Below are positions 1-6,797 of a DNA stretch of 23,697 nt, one piece after another (within the stretch, counting starts at the first letter, position 1; every line of letters starts with the position of its first letter). A program made the translations under genes and the position numbers. The stretch is from an uncultured Eubacteriales bacterium (lineage in GTDB: Bacteria > Bacillota > Clostridia > Christensenellales > Aristaeellaceae), in NCBI GenBank assembly GCA_900553905.1, contig USFL01000002.1, positions 1 through 23,697 on the forward strand, read 5' to 3'. The notes beneath the pieces were generated by a model. That model was not told the DNA's origin, ran no database searches, and was given only the letters and a program-made list of their open reading frames with translations.

Positions 1-10
1 GGGTTTCAGG

Positions 11-87
11 TGGTGGGATTAGTAGGGCTCGAACCTATGACCTCCACGATGTCAACGTGGCGCTCTAACCAACTGAGCTATAATCCC
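11..87 (-). tRNA. tRNA-Val (anticodon GAC)
   Basis: Read on the minus strand, this 77-nt sequence folds as a complete cloverleaf. A 7-bp acceptor stem joins GGGATTA (87-81) to TAATCCC (21-15). The D-arm contains AGCTCAGTTGGTTAGAGC. The anticodon stem CCACG/CGTGG holds the loop TTGACAT, so the anticodon is GAC (53-51). The T-loop contains GGTTCGAGCC. The discriminator base is A, and CCA is encoded at 13-11. Anticodon GAC decodes valine GUC and GUU. The gene stands alone here and has its own strong promoter. Confidence 0.95.
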
Positions 88-131
88 GTCCGTGCCGCGT
101 TGCATGACGCACATCCGCTGCAACGGAGGTG

Positions 132-160
132 ATTATACCATGGATTATACATTTTGTCAA
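132..160 (-). promoter_or_regulatory. Consensus sigma-70 promoter of tRNA-Val
   Basis: On the minus strand, TTGACA (160-155) and TATAAT (137-132) are separated by exactly 17 nt, a perfect match to the housekeeping promoter. Transcription should start near 125, about 40 nt before the mature 5' end of the tRNA at 87. That leaves a short leader for RNase P to remove. Confidence 0.88.
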
Positions 161-262
161 ACGCATATTTGCATTTTGTATAAGCGTGGCTGCTCCATCG
201 CCGCTTGGAGCGAAGCACGAGGCGGCCGGGCTTCTTTGTTTCCACGGAAGCATCCGGCTCAT

Positions 263-299
263 GCAAAGGACCGTCGACCTCCGGCCAACGGTCCTTTGC
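263..299 (-). terminator. Perfect 12-bp inverted repeat, possible terminator
   Basis: GCAAAGGACCGT (263-274) and ACGGTCCTTTGC (288-299) are perfectly complementary around a 13-nt loop. The element lies about 55 bp past the stop codon of the isomerase gene and upstream of the tRNA promoter, so it probably ends leftward transcription. The A-rich and T-rich ends of the stem (AAAGG/CCTTT) could work in either direction, but no clear run of T follows on either strand, so a factor-dependent or RNA-stability role is equally possible. Confidence 0.45.
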
Positions 300-352
300 G
301 GCCCGCTTTCTGCGTCTCCGGTTCAGGAGTGCCTGCGCTGCTCGGGCCGGTT

Positions 353-1214
353 TTATTCAGCCAGCACTTCCTCCTCGCAGAGGCGGAAATAGCGGACGCT
401 CTTGGAAACCAGCTCGTCCAGCTGTTCCGGCGGGGTGATGGCGTTCTGAGCGGGATAGGGATCGCCGCCGGGACCAAGGGGCTCGGGCGTGACGAAGCAC
501 GAATCGTTGTTGTATCCGATGAGGTAGAGGGCGCGGATGATGGTCTTGATGTCCATGAAGCCGTCGCCCAGGGCGCAGCGGTTGGTATCGGCCATGTGCA
601 GGTTGGTCAGCATGTCGCCCGCATCCCAGATGGCCTGACCAATGTGTTTTTCGCCCACCAGCATGTGATAGACGTCGCCGTTGATGTGCTGAACGCCGGG
701 ATGGTTAAGCAGGCGGATGTAGTCCTTCGCCTGTTCAAAGGTATGAACGACGCTGGTTTCCGCTGCACGGATCGGCTCGATGGCCGCGCGCACACCATAC
801 TGCACAAACAGGTCCGCTACACGGCTCAGGCTGTCGATGCTGCGGGCGATTTCACTGTCGTCATACTTTCCGGGACGGCCCGCCGCCGCCGGGCACACGA
901 GCATGTACTTGCCGCCCATTTCCGCAGTAAAGGCGACCTCGCGCTTGATGTAGTCGATGGCGGCCTGACGCTGGATATGGCGGTTGGAGGACAGGTCGTT
1001 GTCCGCGCTGAACATGCCGCAGATTGCCATGCAGCTCCACGTAACGGATGTCGTTTTTCGCCAGGCGCTCCAGGGAACGCTCCAGCGGCTCCAGGCCGAA
1101 TCCCCAGTTGCTCCAGGAGAAGTTGAGCCGCTTTTCGAGGCGCTGCGGGTGCTCGGCCTTGAGCTGGGCGAATGCGCGTTGGATGTTCTGGCCCAAAACC
1201 TCGTAGTTTTGCAT
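353..1214 (-). pseudogene. Sugar phosphate isomerase/epimerase (xylose isomerase-like TIM barrel), internally deleted and frameshifted
   Basis: The start ATG at 1214 follows GAGGTG at good spacing, and the stop is TAA at 353. The N-terminal part (ending DIRYVELHG near 1030) and the C-terminal part (starting ICGMFSADNDLS) lie in different frames. The C-terminal part keeps likely metal and substrate residues of the AP-endonuclease-2/xylose isomerase-like family: Glu in AAIEPI, Asp in INGDVYHM, His in NLHMADTNR and Glu in TPEPLGPGG. In this family the first beta strand (VELHG) is followed by a helix of roughly 25-30 residues before the second strand (ICGMFS). Here the two nearly touch, so a helix has been lost as well as the frame. 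The total of about 287 codons, against about 310-320 for relatives, agrees. It was probably the last gene of a leftward operon with the dehydratase and the LarA-like gene. Substrate unknown. Family assignment is secure; the size of the deletion is inferred from memory of relatives. Confidence 0.8.
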
Positions 1215-1551
1215 GAAAAACACCTCGCTTTTTATCGTTGGGACAAGGTTGCGCAAAGTGGAAGGCATATGTCCTGAGATTCTCCGGCAACAAACCACGT
1301 ACCCCATGGTTTTGAGCAGCGGATACGGCAGTGGGTAGGCGCTCGCCACCCGCCCCATTTCCGTGCCGGCTCCGCCGCGATGGATCGGGGGGCCGCTCAA
1401 TCAACGCTCATCCCGCATGGATGCCGATATCCGGCTCATACCGTTCTCAGGGCAGCCATATGAAAGAGAAAGGCTGCCATCCGGGCCGCAGGAGCCGGTT
1501 GTTACCGTGCTGCCAAGATCCTCCTGACAGCCTGGGAAAAACAGGATGCGT
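1215..1551. other. Gene-free spacer, no recognised gene
   Basis: This 337-bp stretch lies between the dehydratase stop and the isomerase start. Open frames pass through it but none has a ribosome binding site or a recognisable protein. The only structure I see is a weak inverted repeat, GGCAGCC (1451-1457) with GGCTGCC (1472-1478), without a T run. The gap is long for an operon whose other junction is only 24 bp, so it may hold the residue of a deleted gene. Confidence 0.5.
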
Positions 1552-2644
1552 TCAACGTACGCGGTACCCATCCAGCAGGTCGAAGCGGAAGCACACGCCC
1601 GTCCCGCTTTCATCCGGCGGATAGGCGTAGCCCTCGCGCACCTCAAGGGGATGGGTGGTGTACCGGTCGATGGGGAAGCTGTGCACCTCCAGCCAGCCGG
1701 CGTTGCATACGCCCGACAGCAGGCTGACGTGCAGCTCCTGCATGCCGTGAGTCGATACCGGGCAGTGGCGCGCATAGGCCAGCGCGGCCACCTTGAGCCA
1801 CGCGGTGATGCCGCCCACGTTGGAGGCGTCCGGCTGCGGATAATCGATGCAGGCGGATGCCATCATGTTTTCAAACTCATATACGAAATGAAAGTTTTCG
1901 CCGGCGGCGACGGCGATGCCCGCCTGCTGCGTCATACGGCGGTAGCCGTCCGGATCGTCGGGATCGACGGGTTCCTCCATCCACAGGGGCCGGTAGGGCG
2001 CGATGGCCCGGCACACGCGCAGGGCGTTCTCCGCGGTCCATTTGTAATTGGCGTCTACCATGAGCGTCCGGTCCGGTCCGATCAGCTCGCGTACGGCAGC
2101 GACGCGGGCGGCGTCCTCGGCTACCGTGTCCTTGCCCAGCTTGATCTTGACCGCCGTATGCCCCTGCCGGAGATAACTGCGGATGTTGTCCAGCAATTCC
2201 TCCTGGCTGAAATCCAGATCAATGCCGCCGGCATAGGCGCGCGCGGCCGTTGGCGCCGCCGCCCACCATCTTCCACAGCGGCAGTTTGGCCCGCTTGCAG
2301 CGGATGTCCCACAGGGCGATGTCCGCCGCCGAGATGGCGAACGCATCGATCCCGCCGCGGCCCACGTAGTGCAGCCTGCGGCGCAAATCGCTCCAGATGC
2401 CCTCGATGCAGGCGGCGTCCCGCCCCAGAAGGGCGGGGGTTACGTCCCTGTCGAGCAGCTCCACGATGGCGGTCCCGCCAATCCCGCCGGTATAGGTGTA
2501 GCCATAGCCGGTGCAGCCGTCCTCCGTGGTGACGATGCACATCACCAGCTCGAAATGCGTGTGCTTTTCGTGGCTGGCGTCGCCCAGCGGCTGGGCAAGG
2601 GGCACCTGATACAGCCGGTTTTCCACCTGAACGATGGTTTGCAT
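1552..2644 (-). pseudogene. Mandelate racemase/muconate lactonizing-type enolase-superfamily enzyme (sugar acid dehydratase-like), frameshifted
   Basis: Translation begins at ATG 2644 and the final stop is TGA at 1554-1552. Residues 1-135 (MQTIVQVENRLYQ to GGGANGRA) are in one frame and the rest (AYAGGIDLDFSQEELLDNI onward) is in another. The break lies in an alternating GC tract at 2237-2245. Restoring one CG unit would rejoin the frames as NGRARAYAGG. The enzyme core is otherwise complete: the AVKIKLG Lys-x-Lys base motif, Asp in MVDANYKW, Glu in WMEEPVD, Glu in AGENF, and a His in VSTHGMQELH. These fit the Mg-dependent enzymes that remove a proton next to a carboxylate, such as aldonate and aldarate dehydratases. 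The repaired length of about 364 residues is normal. It sits 24 bp after the LarA-like gene, so they form one transcript. Exact substrate not determinable. Confidence 0.85.
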
Positions 2645-2668
2645 GCGTTAGTTTCCTTTCAGGACAGC

Positions 2669-3496
2669 TCAGAACAGGTCCCCGTTTTCGTCGAACACCA
2701 GTGCCTCCGGCTCGCCCAGAATCTCCATGCCGGGCGTGGCGGCCACCTCGTCCAGCAGATTTTCGGATACGTAGATGGTGTCCATGGCCAGCGTGCTGGC
2801 GATGCGGATCATGGTGACCTCCTCCGGGAGCTTTGCGGGGGTCATCTTGATGGTGGCCTGGATGGTTTCCTTCTGCGTATCAAAGTACATGGAAATCTTG
2901 CAAAGGCAGGTCACCGTGCTGGTGAGCGAGTTGGGGTAGGTATTTTCGCGGCTCATGCGCTCCACCACGCGGCGCGAGCAGGTGTCAGCCATGCCCAGGC
3001 CCACCACATTGCCCAGCGTCTCGTCGGTGATGTCCAATATGCCGATGCGGTAGGCGTCGATGCCGCCCTGAATCGTGGGCACAATCCACCGCCCCGCGAT
3101 GTTGGGGTCCATGCCCTCGCCGCTGATGTCCTTTCCTACATGGTCGCCACCACGGGGCATCCCACGTTTTCCTCCGTGACGCCATAGCCATGGATGACGT
3201 CCAGCTGCCCCTGCGCCGTGGCTGCCCATGGCGGGAATCACGAAGGGCTTGGCTCCGTGCTCCTTGAGGAAGGAAACCACCTCACGGATCACCACGGCCA
3301 ACTGATCGATTCCGCGGCTACCAGCGGTGATCGCCACCGACATGCCCGGCTCAATGGCGGAAACCACGGCCGGACGCGCCAGCTCGCGGCGCGCCTCGGC
3401 CGCCACATCCTCAAGGTGGGAAGCGTCAAAAATCTGGCGAACCGGCGCCAGTCGGGGAATGGGCACATCTTTGAGCAGTTCATGAATGGAGCCCAT
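2669..3496 (-). pseudogene. LarA-like racemase/epimerase (DUF2088, nickel-pincer family), with internal deletions
   Basis: Start ATG 3496 has a perfect AAGGAGG eight bases upstream, and the stop is at 2669. The N-terminus (about 100 residues, through FVIPAMGSHG) matches the LarA N-terminal domain. The frame then shifts near 3215. Another frame carries the expected continuation (GQLDVIHGYGVTEEN, then GCPVVATM) and runs into TAG near 3157. The last ~150 residues (GKDISGEGMDPN to the end) match the family's C-terminal domain. Relatives are about 420 residues long, so roughly 140 residues are missing, including the KPH...GxxxGxxK region that carries the cofactor lysine and catalytic histidines. 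The remnant should be inactive. By family knowledge, LarA homologues racemise hydroxy acids and at least one epimerises a sugar acid, which fits the neighbouring dehydratases and TRAP transporter. It is the first gene of the leftward operon. Confidence 0.82.
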
Positions 3497-3583
3497 GTTT
3501 CTTACCTCCTTCAAACGATTCACAACTGGCGCCTGAAGCGCCGGACGGAAAGCAACGTGGCCGCATCATTGCTGACACGCCGA

Positions 3584-3595
3584 GGGAACGTTCCC
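3584..3595. promoter_or_regulatory. LacI-family operator-like palindrome GGGAACGTTCCC
   Basis: A perfect 12-bp palindrome with a central CG, the form bound by LacI/GalR proteins. It lies in the leader of the leftward operon, about 85-95 bp downstream of the proposed leftward start. A related site occurs at 3792-3805. The LacI-family gene at 6798 is the obvious candidate binder. Confidence 0.6.
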
Positions 3596-3684
3596 ATAAG
3601 CAAGCGAAATACCTTGTCTCCTAGCCCTGCGGGGGGCGGATACGGCGGATTCTCATCCTTGCTTTCCTCAACCTTTCTGCTTTA

Positions 3685-3713
3685 TATATAATCACTTTCA
3701 CAACAAAAAGCAA
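3685..3713 (-). promoter_or_regulatory. Promoter of the leftward sugar-acid operon
   Basis: On the minus strand, TTGCTT (3713-3708) and TATATA (3690-3685) are 17 nt apart in an AT-rich island that contrasts with the GC-rich coding DNA. Transcription should begin near 3678, about 180 nt before the LarA-like start. The -35 box lies inside the palindrome at 3707-3720, so a protein bound there would block it. Confidence 0.55.
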
Positions 3714-3720
3714 TTGCTTT
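3707..3720. promoter_or_regulatory. 14-bp palindrome AAAGCAATTGCTTT over the leftward -35
   Basis: A perfect 14-bp palindrome between the two divergent promoters, overlapping the -35 of the leftward one. Its sequence differs from the GGGAACG-type sites, so it may be bound by a different regulator or be an alternative LacI-type half-site arrangement. Confidence 0.5.
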
Positions 3721-3747
3721 GTGGATTATTTTATTTTAAAAAACATA

Positions 3748-3776
3748 TTGCATTTTTCAAATCATTATGTTAAAGT
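3748..3776 (+). promoter_or_regulatory. Promoter of the TRAP transporter operon
   Basis: TTGCAT (3748-3753) and TAAAGT (3771-3776) are separated by 17 nt. A start near 3783 would give a leader of about 175 nt before dctP. The operator-like site at 3792 lies just downstream of that start, a standard position for repression. Confidence 0.5.
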
Positions 3777-3791
3777 GGTGCTAAGGATTAA

Positions 3792-3805
3792 TGGAAGCGT
3801 TCCCA
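3792..3805. promoter_or_regulatory. LacI-family operator-like site TGGAAGCGTTCCCA
   Basis: An imperfect palindrome around CG, symmetric at 10 of 14 positions and sharing GGAA-CGTTCCCA with the perfect site at 3584. It falls about 10 bp after the proposed TRAP start. It also resembles a CcpA cre box (two mismatches to TGWAARCGYTWNCW as I remember it), so catabolite repression is an alternative reading. The centres of the two sites are 209 bp apart, close to a whole number of helical turns. Confidence 0.55.
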
Positions 3806-3957
3806 AATGGCTTGGGCGCAACGTGAAAGCAGTATACGCCATGGGTATCCCCTTTGTTTTTCTGTTGAGCAAACCCCTTGCGGGCGTTTGTGCGAATGCT
3901 TGTCCGGGTTTCAGGCGTCGTCCTTCGGCGCTGAAAAATACATAAGAGGGAAATACC

Positions 3958-4976
3958 ATGAAAAAATTCATCGCTCTTGCCCTGGTACTGGCCCTGGCCT
4001 TGACGCTTGCCGTGGTTCCTGCGGGTGCCGAAGACACCATCAAGATCAAATTCGCCTACATGCCCCCGAACTGACCCCCGAAGAGTGCGTGGAAGCCACC
4101 ATCGCTTACACCTTCCGCGATTATCTGGAAGAGCACTTCCCCGGCCGCTTTGAACTGGAGATTTATCCGTCCGGTCAGCTGGGCTCCTTTGCGGAAACTT
4201 ACGCGGGCAACTCCGACGGCAGCATTGAGATCTCGCTGGTCAACGTGGCGGCCATCGCTACCGTGGACAACAGCCTGAACGTATGGCAGATCCCCGGCTC
4301 CGTGGTCAGTCTGGACCATATGCGCGCGCTTCTGTCCAGCGAAGAGGCCATGGCGACCTTTGACAATGTGAGCCAGCAGACCGGCACCACCATCCTGATG
4401 GGCTTCTCCGCCGGCGCCCGCCGCTTCACCAACAACGTCCGTGAGGTAAAGACCCCCGCCGACATGAACGGCATCGTGTTCCGTACCATGGAAAACCCGC
4501 TGTACGTCAAGATGGTTGAAGCAATGGGCGGCGTGGCCGTTCCCATGGCCTCCAGCGAGATGTACTCCGCCCTGCAGAACAAGGTCATTGAGGGCCAGGA
4601 GAACCCGATTGCTTCCATCATCTCTGACCTGACCTATCAGGTGCAGGATTACCTAGTGCTGGACGGCCACGTGTACTCCGTCGCCTTCATGGTGACCAAC
4701 ACCGCCTGGCTCAACAGCCTTGATCCCGAGCTGCAGGAAGGCATCAAGGCCGCTGCGCAGGCCGCTTTTGAGGCCTCTAATGATCGCGTGGATATCATGG
4801 AAGCCGAGGGCCTTGATTTCCTCAAGGAGCAGGGCATGACGGTGTACGAGCCGACCGAAGAAGAGATCGCCGAGTGGATGACTGCCTGCTATGACGGCAC
4901 CTACGACTACGTCGTCGAGCAGCTGGGCCAGGAAACCGTGGACAACTTCATGGCGATCGTCAACAGCCTGAAGTAA
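3958..4976 (+). pseudogene. dctP: TRAP transporter substrate-binding protein DctP, one-base frameshift
   Basis: ATG 3958 follows GAGGGAAATACC. It encodes a clear signal peptide (MKKFIALALVLALALTL, cleavage near residue 24) and then IKIKFAYMPPN before a TGA at 4072. The remaining ~300 codons continue in the next frame (ELTPEECVEATIAYTFRDYL onward). The break is a run of five C at 4063-4067; six would restore the frame as MPPELTPEE. The rest shows the DctP fold features: IYPSGQLGS, the RRFTNNVREVKTPADMNG region with the ligand-binding arginine, and EGQENPI, ending in FMAIVNSLK. The repaired length of about 339 residues is normal. The protein would act outside the membrane, delivering an organic or sugar acid to DctQM. 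It is the first gene of a rightward operon and is separated from dctQ by a strong hairpin. Confidence 0.85.
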
Positions 4977-5010
4977 GCCGCCGCAACATTTCCACGATCA
5001 ATACTTCCTC

Positions 5011-5046
5011 GGGTTCATCTGGGCGCGCAAGCGCCCAGATGAACCC
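5011..5046 (+). promoter_or_regulatory. 16-bp perfect hairpin with GCAA tetraloop between dctP and dctQ
   Basis: Arms 5011-5026 (starting GGGTTCATCTGG) and 5031-5046 (ending CAGATGAACCC) are perfect complements around the loop GCAA, a GNRA tetraloop. No T run follows, so it is unlikely to be an intrinsic terminator. Position and stability suggest an mRNA-protecting or processing element that leaves more binding-protein message than permease message, as in other binding-protein-dependent uptake operons. Confidence 0.75.
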
Positions 5047-5068
5047 GCATCTATGAGGAGAGCAGGCC

Positions 5069-5614
5069 ATGGAAACATTGAAAAAAGTCTACTTCACGGC
5101 AAGCAAGGTAGAATACCAGGTGTACAAGGTCTGTAAAGCCCTGGGCGCGCTTGCCATGTCGATTGCCTTCCTGGCAATTTTTCTGCAGGTCATTTATCGC
5201 TATATCCTATGCAACTTCATGAACCTTCCCCTGGCCTTTACCGAAGAGCTGGCCAGGTACTGCCTGTTTTGAATCATCTATCTGTTGCTGCCCGTCAGCA
5301 TTAAGGACGGCATGGAGGCCGCCAACACCTACCTGCCCGGCAAACTCAAGGGTGCGGCCAAAACCGCCCTGTACCTGCTGGTGCGCGGCCTGTGCCTGGT
5401 TATCGCGCTCATTGCCTTCATCTATTCTTTCTCCACGCTGCAAACCTACTGGAATTTCACCTCGCCGGTCATGCAGCTGCCAGGCTTTTTCCAATATGGA
5501 CCGGTTGTCATCGGAATGGGCATCGTGATCATCCGTTACATCATCGAAATGATGGGCTTTGCCTGCGGCGAGATCAAGCCCTTTGAATCTGTTGGACAAG
5601 GAGGCGTTGAGTAA
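5069..5614 (+). pseudogene. dctQ: TRAP transporter small permease DctQ, in-frame TGA
   Basis: Start ATG 5069 is preceded by GAGGAGAGCAGGCC and the stop is TAA at 5612. The frame is open except for a TGA at 5270-5272 between LARYCLF and IIYLLLPVSI. DctQ proteins normally have a tryptophan just after the EELARY segment, so this is best read as TGG changed to TGA. The product would be 181 residues with four membrane segments: around LGALAMSIAFLAIFLQVIY, the EELARY...IIYLLL segment, LYLLVRGLCLVIALIAFIY, and GPVVIGMGIVIIRYII. It partners DctM in the membrane complex. If the codon is not read through, only the first membrane segment and part of the second would be made. Confidence 0.85.
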
Positions 5615-5616
5615 CC

Positions 5617-6764
5617 ATGGAAGCAATCATCGTTCTGGTTGCCTTTCTGCTGCTGGTGCTCTTCATCTTCGCCGCCAACATCATGTCCCGCGGCGGCATC
5701 ACAAAACGCATCTTCCTGTTCTGCGACGCCATCTGCGGCCACTTCAGCGGCGGCCTGGCGCACGCCAACGTGCTGGCCAGCATGCTCTTTGGCGGCATCA
5801 GCGGTGCCTCCAACGCCGACACCGTGGGCCTGGGCGCCATCGAAATCGAAATGATGACCGAAAAGGGCTATAAGCGCAGCTACTCCGCCGCCGTTACCGC
5901 GGCCAGCGCCATCCTGTCCTCCATCGTGCCGCCCAGCAACATCTTCATTGTCTACGCCGTTACAGCGGGCACGGTTTCGGTTTCGGCCATGTTTATCGGT
6001 GGCATCGTGCCGGCTGTGCTGCTCACTGCGTTGCTGATCGGCCTCAACGTCTATTACGCCAAGCGCTACAACTTCCCCAAGAATGAGAAGTTCGCTGGCT
6101 GGCGCTATGTGGGCAAAACGGCGCTGCAGACTCTGCCAGCCCTGTTCATGCCCATCATCATTCTGGGCGGCATCCTGGGCGGCGTGTTCACGCCCACCGA
6201 GTCCTCCGTGGTGGCGGGTGTCTACGCGCTGGTAGTTTCGGCTTTCATCCTGCGCAACCTCACCTGGCGCGACGTGTACGAAGCGCTGGTGGAGTCGGCC
6301 AAGATGACAGCCGTGGTCATGTTCATCATCGCTGTGGCCGCCGCCATGGGCTGGGGCATTACCACCATGCGCCTACCACAAAAGATCTCCGAATGGTGCC
6401 TGTCCTTTGCGCATACCAAGATGCAGTTCATGATGCTGTGCTTCGTGCTGCTGGTCATCATCGGCATGCTGGTGGACGTCACCCCCGCCATCCTGATCAT
6501 CGTACCTATTCTGGTGCCCGCTGCCAGGCCTTCGGCGTGGATACGCTCTACTTCGGCCTGTTTGTCGCCATGACACTGACCATGGGCCTGTTGACCCCGC
6601 CGGTCGGCATGCTGCTGTTTACCACATCCACCGTCGCAAAGATCGACCTGTCCGCGATGTACAAATCCATCTTACCCTATGCGCTGGTGGAAATCATCTT
6701 CTGCGTGCTGCTGATCTTTGCCGAGCCGGTGCTGCTGTTCCTACCGCGCCTGTTTGGCTACTAA
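5617..6764 (+). pseudogene. dctM: TRAP transporter large permease DctM, internal deletion plus frameshift
   Basis: ATG 5617 begins 2 nt after the dctQ stop. After MEAIIVLVAFLLLVLF the sequence jumps to IFAANIMSRGGITKRI. In normal DctM about 50 residues (the second membrane helix and the re-entrant LAIPFF segment) lie between, so an in-frame deletion near 5665 is inferred. The core (ANVLASMLFGGISGASNADT, VPPSNIFIVYAVTAG, GVFTPTESSVVAGVYAL) is intact. A second lesion near 6521 breaks the frame between ILIIVPILVPA and QAFGVDTLYFGL; one missing base explains it. The tail (LLTPPVGMLLFTTSTVAKID to LFGY) ends at TAA 6762. DctM would be the sodium-coupled transport subunit, about 430 residues when complete. 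Two independent lesions make function very unlikely. Confidence 0.85.
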
Positions 6765-6797
6765 ACGAGGAGTTCCAAAGGGGGTTCGCATAGACGC

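Noticed and set aside
1215..1551. A small gene in the spacer between dehydratase and isomerase
   Set aside because: Several frames are open but none has a ribosome binding site, a plausible start and a recognisable sequence.
3792..3805. CcpA cre box as the sole explanation of the operator at 3792
   Set aside because: It fits with two mismatches, but the perfect sister site at 3584 does not fit the cre pattern, so a dedicated LacI-type regulator explains both sites better.
5270..5272. Selenocysteine at the dctQ TGA
   Set aside because: The site lies in a membrane helix where family members carry a tryptophan, not a redox cysteine, and no convincing SECIS-like hairpin follows immediately.
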